Positions 20,164-27,500 of a stretch of DNA of 27,500 nt are shown piece after piece (within the stretch, counting starts at the first letter, position 1; every line of letters begins with the position of its first letter). The stretch comes from Priapulus caudatus (lineage: Eukaryota > Priapulida > Priapulimorpha > Priapulimorphida > Priapulidae): NCBI RefSeq assembly GCF_000485595.1, contig NW_014577717.1, forward strand, positions 56,840 to 84,339. The letters are read 5' to 3'. The notes under the pieces were generated by a model that saw only the letters and a program-made list of their open reading frames with translations, did not search any database and was not told the DNA's origin. The translations under genes and the position numbers were made by a program.

Positions 20164-22384
20164 GTGAGTACCTCAACAACGTCACTGATGACGTCATCAA
20201 CGGCATCTTGTGTACGCCAGTAACAATGACATTATGATTGATTAGTGATTGACGATTGATGAGATATCGATTAATTGACGCGTGCGTGGCATGCAGTTAC
20301 TCACGATACAATCACGCGCGAAGGTAATAAAACGTCACGTATCGCGTAAACGTCCTCCGAATAATATATACCGCATCTCTGTTTCTTCCTCTCTGTTTAT
20401 CTCTCTCTCTTTCTCTCTCTCTCTCTCTGCTATATATATATATATATATATATATATAATGTACGTTATACGTACTGTATTACGTTAGTTTTGACGATTC
20501 GTACGTTTTATAAAAATTTTAAATCTTACTGGAGGTTACTGCAAGAGTCTTTGCCCTGCGTTGCGCCGGATTAACTCACGGCTACAGACGAGAGTAAGCG
20601 CTGAATGGCCGGTCATACAGGATGGGCCGATATGATGTATTACCTCTGAATCCCCACAGGAATGATTGACGCATAGCAGCTGTACATATTTATAATGTCG
20701 AAGGAGCTATAGCAATCCTACCCTGTGTGTATTCTTCTATTTTTGCCGCAAAGCCTCAAGTCGCTATGTGTAAACACGGCGTCCTGAATTCTTTATTATG
20801 TTTTCGGAAATCTCGCGATGGCTCGTCACTGCAGAGCCATCTGCGCGAGCTTACGCTGCCATTGTTCCGACCTTCCCACCGCTAGAGTCAATATTGCTCG
20901 CGATTTACGGCCGGACCTATCTGCTAGTAGAGACACTACTCGCAACATCAGAAGGGTAGGTTAAAGAGAGATGGGTGGGTGATGGTTATGGAACGAATGA
21001 TGTAAGAAACTGATCGAAGTGGCAAAGCAATCATGACACAAAAGATCGCGCGCAAGGAAATCGCTACATAACGCACATATTTAAAAAAAAACATAGGAAA
21101 AGAATGTGCGTAGAAATGAAAGTGATCGTCCGCATCACCACCCTCTCACCCCCTTCCAGCCCGTAAGCGATCATTTAGTGGCGACCGAGACAAGCTGTCC
21201 GACACAAGACGCAGCCCTCGTCTGCCTCTGATCGCTAAGCAGCACCTTTTCGTCCGCAAGATAAAAAGCCAACAACGTCTGCACGGAAGCTTTGTTTCCT
21301 CCCAGCAGCGGGGCGGGCAGTACGCGCCGCGCCGTGCCACACGTAACCGCGTGCTAGACACGTAACCGCCGGAGCTGACGCACGACTGCGGTGACGTCAC
21401 GCGTACGGGCGACGTGGCGAGCGTGCGTCGATCCGCCGATATGCAACCACCAAGACGTGTGATGCAAATTAAGTTGCTGCTAGTACAGTGCTACTGTCGC
21501 CCGTCTGATTGCTGCTCCGACACTTCGGAAACACCGTAAATCTGACAGCACGCGTGTTTCTTTCTTCCTGATCTCTTATCGCCGTGTATTCACGTATCAT
21601 TGCACCAGCCGGACGAGACAATGCGAGCGACTGCAACGCTGCGAGCACCTGGACCTGGGACCTATTGTGCGATCGTTATCGTTAACTGCGGCAGCAACTT
21701 ATTAGTTAAGCGTTAGTAGGATTGTTTTGACTATATGTCGCCGTGTGTTCTTGTAGAACGAGTCCGGCAGGTCGTGCCCCCCACCACACTTACGCGCAGA
21801 CTCCGTCCTTGGTAAAGCAGGGTGCACGTCTTAGTGGCGGCTCCCTAATCAACCTCGTGTTTTTCAATTGGTTTTTGGTTGCAAATGGACGCGAGAAGGC
21901 AACGCGTAGCCGTCGAATGCTGGCTTGATGTACAGTCGTAGCGACGGCTAAGGCAGACAGACGGGCGTTTGCGTGAGGTGCAGTGTTCGTGTGCATGAAT
22001 AGCCTACCTTGAGTCGGCGAGACTTGTACGTGGTGGCTACAGGTGGAATTATATGCGTGTAACGTCTTTACTGCTACCTACACAGTACGTCACTCGCGTG
22101 TAATCGATGTTTAGCACGTACTGCACATCGGTTTAGCGTTTGTTTAGAATCAAGAGCAGTATGTGGAGCTTTCTGATGCCCTGCATATATGGACACTATT
22201 TTATACAGGAATAAGTGTGTACGTGCGAACAGAGAAACGCGTGGCGTTATAGTGAACGATTGCGAGGCAATGGAAATGAGGATATCGACGCTACCGGTCG
22301 GTTAGGCTCGCAATGCGAGGTGTCAGCGAGAACACCAACACAGGCAAACTAAAAGGGTAGTGCGACGGATCCCTCTTGCATGCC
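20164..22384 (+). other. Intron merging into a CpG-rich possible promoter
   Basis: The first part is intronic sequence with a TC/TA repeat (about 20399-20458). From about 20800, and especially 21150-22370, CpG is frequent (segments such as CACGCGTACGGGCGACG). This run ends just before the ATG-initiated exon at 22385, so it is a plausible internal promoter and 5' untranslated region. No open frame in it is convincing. Confidence 0.4.
20399..20458. repeat. (TC)n-(TA)n microsatellite
   Basis: A TCTCTC run changes directly into a TATATA run. Confidence 0.95.
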
Positions 22385-22744
22385 ATGTTCTCGCACTCTT
22401 CCGGTGCTCAAGCGGGGACGTTTCCCGCCGAAGTGTCGGACCGGGTTCCTGGCGTCGGGCGACCAGTTACGAGAGGTGTGATGGCCTGGCATAGCGACAT
22501 GCCCGTGAGGCGGACCACTGGATTCAATTCGCCAGCGATGGTACTCGGAGCTTTGAAGGCGAAGGAGAAAGGCGGCTGTAACGCGGACAACAACAAGTGT
22601 TCTAAGATCCAAAGTTTAATCTTTTCGCGGAAGAAAAAACGCGAGAGCAAACTCGGTAATAACGCGGACTTCGTCAATGTCGGATACATCGCTTCGCATG
22701 AAAACCTGCATAATGGGGAATATAGGAGCAGATCGCTGGAAAAG
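22385..22744 (+). CDS. Alternative first coding exon of the navigator-like gene
   Basis: This exon has 120 codons from an ATG with G at -3 (GCCATGT), ending at donor AAG before GTATAT in phase 0. The frame has a stop just upstream (TAG at 22358-22360), so translation probably starts here and not in an earlier exon. The peptide starts MFSHSSGAQAGTF, has a small Cys pair (GGCNADNNKCSK), a strongly basic stretch (FSRKKKRESK) and a polar tail (ENLHNGEYRSRSLEK). No domain is recognised. Phase 0 fits exon 25579-25674. A CpG-rich region lies directly upstream. An isoform from here would lack the CH domain, as NAV1 and short UNC-53 forms do. It could instead belong to a separate gene. Confidence 0.58.
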
Positions 22745-22831
22745 GTATATATTCCAAGAGTAAACCAGATCAACTGCTGCATAACAATAATGTATTTACC
22801 ATGAACATGTTAGCCGCATATAAAGCGGGTC

Positions 22832-22899
22832 AACTTTTGAAGAAATGTTTGAAAGAAAACGCGTGTGAAGCTAAAGTTGCCTTTATACATATACATATA

Positions 22900-22930
<31 letters not shown>

Positions 22931-23023
22931 TTAAATATATATATATATATGTATGTTTATGTATATGTAAAAAGGCAACTTTAGCTTCACACGCGTTTTC
23001 TTTCAAACATTTCTTCAAAAGTT
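22832..23023. repeat. 192-bp near-perfect palindrome (foldback element)
   Basis: The outer 53 bases of each arm are exact reverse complements. One mismatch follows, and then 11 more paired bases. The centre is AT dinucleotide sequence that can also pair. Arms start AACTTTTGAAGAAATG and end with the complement. It lies 87 bp after the donor at 22744, so it would be transcribed in the intron and could form a long double-stranded stem. No terminal motif or target duplication points to a known transposon group. Confidence 0.93.
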
Positions 23024-24152
23024 AGTGATATAGTGATAGCGCTACACCTGCCACGTCAAGAGATTGATACGCATAATCGTACGGGTAGTATTCGAAAAGG
23101 TGATGCGCATGTCCAATTATAACTTGCGCTCGTGTGGGCGTGTATGCAGGGGCGGATCCAGCTTTTTGAAAAAGGGGGGGTCAAATTTGTTGGTCCTGTT
23201 AAATGATTGACTTTAAATGCACAATAACAAAAACCAAAGTAATAAAAAATACACATATAACAATTGGTATATTTATTATGAGTAAAACTCAAACAACAAA
23301 CCCTTTGCCGGGAACAATAGGAATAAGCAGCCTGATGTCTGCATTTGTAGTTTTAGTGATTGAATAAGCAGGCAGGGAGGCACTAGGGTTATGTGTGAAT
23401 CGCCCGATTCGGTAGCTTTATGGGCAGGGTAACGGCTAGAATTCAAATATAGTGAGGGAGTAAGGGGGAGTCGGGTAGCGGACGTGGTCGTGAGCACACG
23501 GGCGCGCGTGCGTGTTTGTATGATTTTTGGTATAAACATGTTTGGAAATTTTTGAAAAAATTGATGCTCTCTGGTACATTCTATAACGATCTGAGCATTA
23601 ATTTAGCTCATGTTGAGTTTAATATATAAAATAAAAAAAATTCTCAATGAGTTTACATGGATTTCAAAAATTACCCTAGGAACAAAATATAGTCTGAAAC
23701 CTGCCAATTTGAGGAAAATTCTCATCGATATGCTCATAACTTGGTCATGACGAATGTGTTGACAGTGGGACACTGAGGATACTACTAGAACAAATTTCAG
23801 TCAATAAACATTTTGCCATTTGTAACATTAGAAGCTAAACAAAATGATTGTTATCCATATGACGCGGTTTAACACTGCAAATTCCACATAATAGTCACAT
23901 ATAGAGAGCAGTTTACTGTTAGAGTATGCAGCTTATACTAACCACATGGTATGGTATACATATGAGTAGATACGATTTTTGGCAGTACGTTATTTGTAAC
24001 ATAACAAGCTCATGATCAGCTGCTGCTGTAGAACACGATTGTTCTATGTATGACACGGTTTATAACACTGCTGATTTCAACCAGGGTGACATTGATAGTG
24101 GAGTACGTAGTTAGAATTCAGTTTTGACTCCATTAGTGACACTAATGGCAGC

Positions 24153-25022
24153 TTACTGGTAGAGTATGCAACTGAAAAACATCTTCCGTTTGTTTCGTTC
24201 TATAAACATTTGGCAGATTCGTTCATAGTCAATATACATGTTGTGGTTCATGTTCATCACTGTGAGACCAGACAGTCGATCCTCCCCCATCCTGTTGCGT
24301 AGATAGGTTTTTACACGTCGCAGGCAGGAGAAAGAGCGCTCTGCTTCGCAACTTCCAACAGGTAGAGTATATAACCAACCCTCAACAGGGTGCGGATGTT
24401 TGGGAAAATGTCGATGTCAGCATGCTCCAGACACTCAGACAAGTTTGGTGAGGGTGAAGACTGGATTGCCTCCCTGCCTCTCCAGTAGCGTTGCCACTCC
24501 TTCACCTCGGATCGCAGTGAGAAAACATTTGGCATATCCTCCTCCCAGTACATTAAACCTTCCACGATGGGTTGAATATTTTCGGTCGTTGTGATGGCAC
24601 CGGGAAGTATAGAGCAAGAATTTTAACACCCTTTCTGCTTTTGGGGTTGAAGCGAGTTTGGAACTCCGTGGACAGGTGGTCACACAAGGGGATTGCCAAG
24701 TTTCTGAGGTAGTACTCTTTCGGAGATTCACTGGGGGCATTGGCCCTATAGATCTGTCGGGTTGACTTCTGTGACCTTGGCACTGAAATTGATGTATCTA
24801 GAGATGTGGCTAAGCGTGTAGCATCTTCATACCCATACTCTATATCTATTTCTTGTCTCATAACAGTGATTCGCTCACATGTATTGTCTACCATACCATA
24901 TATGCCTAATAGATGTCCAGATCCCGTGTCTGCAGCTTGGAGGCTATTGGGCGGACATTCTCAAGAACATTTTTGTTGACAATAAAGGCGATGATGGTTT
25001 GGGATGACTCAAGGCTCTTCAA
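24153..25022 (-). pseudogene. hAT transposase C-terminal fragment, frameshifted
   Basis: Read on the minus strand, the order is [37 protein letters not shown], then MVDNTCERI, RQIYRANAPSESPKEYYLRN, EEDMPNVFSLRSEVKEWQ, DIDIFPNIRTLLRV, and finally the dimerisation motif GSCEAERSFSCLRRVKTYLR followed by RMGEDRLSGL. This is the C-terminal half of a hAT transposase of the ZMYM1-like type, including the hAT dimerisation domain. The frame changes near 24905, 24610 and 24365, and the N-terminal part, including most of the catalytic region and any zinc finger, is missing; a GT repeat occupies that place. It cannot make an active enzyme. The stop is at 24153-24155. Confidence 0.9.
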
Positions 25023-25232
25023 CGTGCGTGCGTGCGTGCAATCCGTGCATGCGCGCGTGTGTGTGTCACTGTGCGTGTGTGTCACTGTGTGCGTGTGTGT
25101 CACTGTGCGTGTGTGTGCGTGTGTGCGTGCGTTCTGTGTTTCTGCGTGTCTGTCTCTGTGTGTGTATGTGTGTGCGTGCGTGGCGTGCGTGCATGCATGT
25201 GTGTGCGCGCGTGCGTGTGTGTGTATGCTTTT
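25023..25232. repeat. (GT)n/GTGC compound repeat
   Basis: A degenerate GTGTGC, GTCACTGT and TGCGTGCG tract occupies the place where the N-terminal transposase sequence would be expected. The long Val-Cys-rich open frames across it are artefacts. Confidence 0.93.
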
Positions 25233-25310
25233 TTCCTTTCCTTCTGCTTTTTTTTGTGGTAAAAAGGAGGGTCCGGACCCCCTCGACCCCCCCCTCTGGA
25301 TCCGCCCCTG

Positions 25311-25317
25311 GTATGTA

Positions 25318-25369
<52 letters not shown>

Positions 25370-25382
25370 TGTTTGTGTTTGT
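25311..25382. repeat. (GT)n microsatellite with GTAT lead
   Basis: It starts directly at the end of the hAT element with GTAT units, continues as pure GT, and ends in GTTTGT units. Confidence 0.97.
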
Positions 25383-25578
25383 ATACCATGTTACAATCTA
25401 GCGACATTTTACACGAATTCAACCAAGCAGTCGCTTCCGTCGTACGAGTTTGTGGATAATCAATAATTTAATATTAGTCTACAGCAAAATTCCTGTACTA
25501 AAGTATATAATGAGTGACGACGTTATGACGCTTCCCGCTATGCTGTTACCGTGCTTAACCAGTATGAATGTGTTTCAG

Positions 25579-25674
25579 TCACCACACCGAGTCGAAGCAG
25601 AGAAGGAAGGTCGCCCGTCCAGCCAGCCCAACTTTACGTATGCGCAGAACGATAACTATATGCTAGACCTGGAG
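25579..25674 (+). CDS. Navigator-like gene, linker exon
   Basis: This exon has 32 codons in phase 0, from acceptor GAATGTGTTTCAG to donor GAG before GTGTGC. The peptide starts SPHRVEAEKEGRPSSQPNF and ends NDNYMLDLE. It can follow exon 20035-20163 (long form) or exon 22385-22744 (short form). The donor is only moderate. A competing one (GGCAG before GTTGGT, exon end 25718) would lengthen the peptide by VCTCGLSQL and related residues and change the exit phase to 2. No domain is recognised. Confidence 0.6.
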
Positions 25675-26258
25675 GTGTGCACATGTGGACTCAGCCAGTT
25701 AGCGCACGATCACGGCAGGTTGGTACATTTCAGTGATATTAGTTATTGCATCTGCAGCTTCCTGACATGTGTCTGCTGTCAATCCATCCCCTTGCATTTG
25801 CTTTGCATTCGCATCTTTGCTTTCCGCTTTACATGTCCGCTTTGCATTTTCTCAAGATCATATATTGTAGCTCGTTGGATTATTTCACAAGGTGATTACA
25901 CGTATATGTAACTAGGCTGTGTTTCACGAATACGATATACTGATAATCAGGCGTTATTCTAGGTCAAGTATAGTCCCTTTAAAAGGCGAGTATAATGCCT
26001 TCCGTAGCGAGCTCCTACATACGCGCTAACCTACATAAAAACAGCGGTTCCCCCCAAAGTGTTGTAAACTTTTTCCTATCTATATGATAATCTCCTGATA
26101 ATTTGAGTAGTGTCGTTCTGTTTGTTCCTGCATAACTTCTAGGCGCGTGCACGAATCCGGCTAAAATTTTTCGTGCTTCATTCCTACGCATCAGGTTCGA
26201 TTCTAACACTTTTTTTTGTTATTTATTGGGTTAAATGTTAAAAAAAAAACATATTTAG

Positions 26259-26306
26259 GAAATCGAATGGAAAATCTCCCTGGAAAACATGCACGATTCA
26301 GTTCAG
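26259..26306 (+). CDS. Navigator-like gene, 16-codon exon (tentative)
   Basis: This 48-nt exon runs between acceptor CATATTTAG and donor CAG before GTACGC and encodes EIEWKISLENMHDSVQ in phase 0. The acceptor has a poor pyrimidine tract (an A-run lies upstream), so support is modest. Phase and donor fit the preceding exon. The peptide is helical in character and could be compared with the LDL...LEE segment found in navigators before their central linker, but that resemblance is weak. If the alternative donor at 25719 were used, another frame through this exon would also be open. Confidence 0.4.
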
Positions 26307-26358
26307 GTACGCTGGCTGTGGAATCAAGTCCTCCCCCACCTGCACGCTCGCACTCAGC

Positions 26359-26432
26359 GCATATCTATCTATCTATCAATCTATCTATTTTTCTATCTAT
26401 CTATCTATCTATCTAGCTATCTATCTATCCAT
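26359..26432. repeat. (TATC)n microsatellite
   Basis: A tetranucleotide TATC/CTAT array with a few substitutions, ending in TCCATTCATC. Confidence 0.95.
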
Positions 26433-26462
26433 TCATCAAATGTGAACCTGTGACCCTTGACC

Positions 26463-26465
<3 letters not shown>

Positions 26466-26512
<47 letters not shown>
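26466..26512. repeat. (AC)n microsatellite
   Basis: A pure AC run ending in AGACAGAC. Confidence 0.97.
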
Positions 26513-26517
<5 letters not shown>

Positions 26518-26770
26518 GACAAAGGAACCAGCTACTTCGATCATAACATTGATTAACTTTATTTTAACTTAATTTAACATTGTTAATTCGGCCCATTCCA
26601 GTTCTACATTGCCTGATGGTATCATGCAGTTAGTATGCATAATTTAAATTGCAACTTGTTTAAACCTGCTGTGCAATAACCCTATATTATAATAATTGGT
26701 ATTATACGATTTCCCCTAATATAATTTTGAGATCAGAGTAGACGTTAGAATATATTACGTTGGTAAAAAT

Positions 26771-26826
26771 CAGGGGTGAATAATTACAAATAATATGTGA
26801 ATAATATTTGTCATTATTAACCCCTG
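26771..26826. mobile_element. 56-bp hAT-like micro-MITE with 8-bp duplication
   Basis: The ends are CAGGGGTGAATAATTACAAA and, inverted, CAGGGGTTAATAATGACAAA (18 of 20 alike), with about 14 bases between them. GTAAAAAT is found exactly at both borders (26763-26770 and 26827-26834), a perfect 8-bp target duplication. CAGGGG ends and 8-bp duplications are the signature of hAT insertion. It has no coding capacity and is almost entirely terminal repeat. The 47-bp element at 10252-10298 is a relative. Confidence 0.88.
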
Positions 26827-27038
26827 GTAAAAATGTATATATAGTTCAGACGTGCAGACGTAGGCCTACATATATGTAGCTGTTTGGCCGTGGCTGATCT
26901 CGTAAAAAATCGGTTGCGACTAGAAAAGCAGAACGAGTAGCTATATAGCTAGCTATATATACGGGTCGAGTCTACACTTACTGTACATATTGGTTTATTG
27001 GTTGGTTTTTCAGACGTAGTTCATCAACGAATCTTACC

Positions 27039-27309
27039 CAGTGGCGGATCGAGAGGGGGGTTGCGCCCCCCCCCCCGTTCAGCCACTGACTAATGTTATG
27101 ATACTAGTAAAATAGGGCCAAAAATTTAAAAAAGTCAGTCTGCAGGCTGATAGAAACTGGGGATTTCCCCTGTGACCACACAGCTGCCTGAGTTTTACAG
27201 GTGGGAGGAGGGCATGCCCCGGACCACCCTAGCACCGCGTGCCTTCGCGCACGCCTTCACTCAAATATCAGCCCCCCCCCCCGTCTCCCGAAAGCTAGAT
27301 CTGCCCCGG
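27039..27309. mobile_element. 271-bp hAT-like MITE
   Basis: The left end CAGTGGCGGATCGAG followed by a G-run pairs with the right end, read inverted CCGGGGCAGATCTAG (11 of 15 alike), which also carries a G-run further in. TTACC lies directly at both borders (27034-27038 and 27310-27314). The ends resemble those of the 23147-25310 element. Only 5 bp of the flank match, so the duplication is shorter than the usual hAT 8 bp or has decayed. An internal fold (27039-27088) also pairs CAGTGGC with GCCACTG. Confidence 0.65.
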
Positions 27310-27500
27310 TTACCTATATTATCTACTATGTATTGTGTTGCAAATTAAGCAGTTGGAAAAGCCGGTTCTTGCCGGAATAGATCTTTATAATACAACATGC
27401 ATATTTACGCGGCATATAGATATGCGGTACTTGAATGAACATAGCTAGATTAACGATAAGGGTGACGTATTCCACATCAAATGAATCGGATCAGGGAACG

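Larger units (their letters stand above)
23147..25310 (-). mobile_element. hAT transposon, decayed, with 15-bp terminal repeats
   Basis: The ends are exact inverted repeats: CAGGGGCGGATCCAG at 23147-23161 and its complement at 25296-25310, each followed inside by G-rich sequence. CAGNGGCGGATC ends are typical of hAT elements. The transposase remnant lies on the minus strand (24153-25022). The flanks CGTGTATG and GTATGTAT are similar but not identical; the right one has expanded into a GTAT/GT repeat, which may have overwritten the 8-bp duplication. The left kilobase (23162-24150) is non-coding, with two diverged copies of a segment (about 23845-23935 and 24030-24165). Confidence 0.85.
4884..26306 (+). 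other. Navigator-like (NAV/UNC-53/Sickie) gene, 5' part
   Basis: This is the overall span of the coding exons assembled by hand. All exons of the main chain (4884-4961, 5494-5610, 9298-9412, 9789-9914, 10389-10453, 10726-11386, 11944-12035, 12617-12715, 20035-20163, 25579-25674, 26259-26306) have GT/AG borders and compatible phases. Joined, they give about 542 residues with no internal stop. The N-terminal third is a basic leader plus one CH domain; the rest is low-complexity linker. Known navigators are much longer and end in coiled coils and an AAA+ ATPase module, so most of the protein must lie to the right of the window. The family call rests on the CH domain and on a leader motif recalled from NAV2, not on a database search. 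Confidence 0.75.
26307..27500 (+). other. Terminal intron with repeats and two hAT-like insertions
   Basis: From the donor at 26307 to the window end there is no exon with good borders. The stretch holds the TATC and AC repeats and the two small hAT-like elements listed separately. The next exon of the gene must lie outside. Confidence 0.5.

Noticed and set aside
22408-22782. 124-codon minus-strand open frame
   Set aside because: It is antisense to the 22385-22744 exon, which has the better start, donor and phase.
24913-25459. Long plus-strand open frames of 151-162 codons
   Set aside because: They translate a GT repeat and the antisense of the hAT remnant.
26135-26210. tRNA-like T-loop (GGTTCGATTCT)
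   Set aside because: No matching acceptor stem, D-arm or anticodon arm could be placed upstream.

Overview
This is a eukaryotic window, almost certainly from an animal and probably an invertebrate. Short exons with standard GT/AG borders sit in introns of 0.3 to about 7 kb. There are many CA/GT, AT, CT and TATC microsatellites, CpG is not depleted, and small inverted-repeat transposons are common. No prokaryotic gene arrangement, rRNA, tRNA or CRISPR array is visible. Species and phylum cannot be fixed from the sequence.

The main content is the 5' part of one plus-strand gene, reconstructed from splice signals and codon phase (about 4884-26306, open to the right). Three exons at 9298-9412, 9789-9914 and 10389-10453 encode a single calponin-homology (CH) domain. 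It reads most like the N-terminal CH domain of neuron navigators (NAV2/NAV3, nematode UNC-53, fly Sickie), cytoskeletal proteins involved in cell and axon migration. Two small exons lie upstream (4884-4961, 5494-5610), the second with a basic VPKP motif. Downstream come a 661-nt exon for an Asn-rich, basic, probably disordered linker (10726-11386) and further small exons (11944-12035, 12617-12715, 20035-20163, 25579-25674, 26259-26306). All these junctions agree in phase, giving about 542 residues with no stop. The coiled-coil and AAA+ parts expected of the family would lie beyond the right edge.

Two exons suggest internal transcription starts that would omit the CH domain. 22385-22744 opens with its own ATG after a CpG-rich stretch and joins 25579 in phase. 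16515-16612 has strong splice sites but the wrong phase for exon 12617-12715. It fits a two-codon starter ending at 14323, or else acts as a stop-introducing poison exon.

The remainder is intronic or upstream DNA with several mobile elements: a 328-bp hAT-type MITE with a perfect 8-bp duplication (16657-16984), two related micro-MITEs of about 50 bp (10252-10298, 26771-26826), a 2.2-kb hAT element with a frameshifted transposase remnant (23147-25310), a further hAT-like 271-bp element (27039-27309), a 192-bp near-perfect palindrome (22832-23023), and two inverted-repeat families at 301-611 and 4154-4510.
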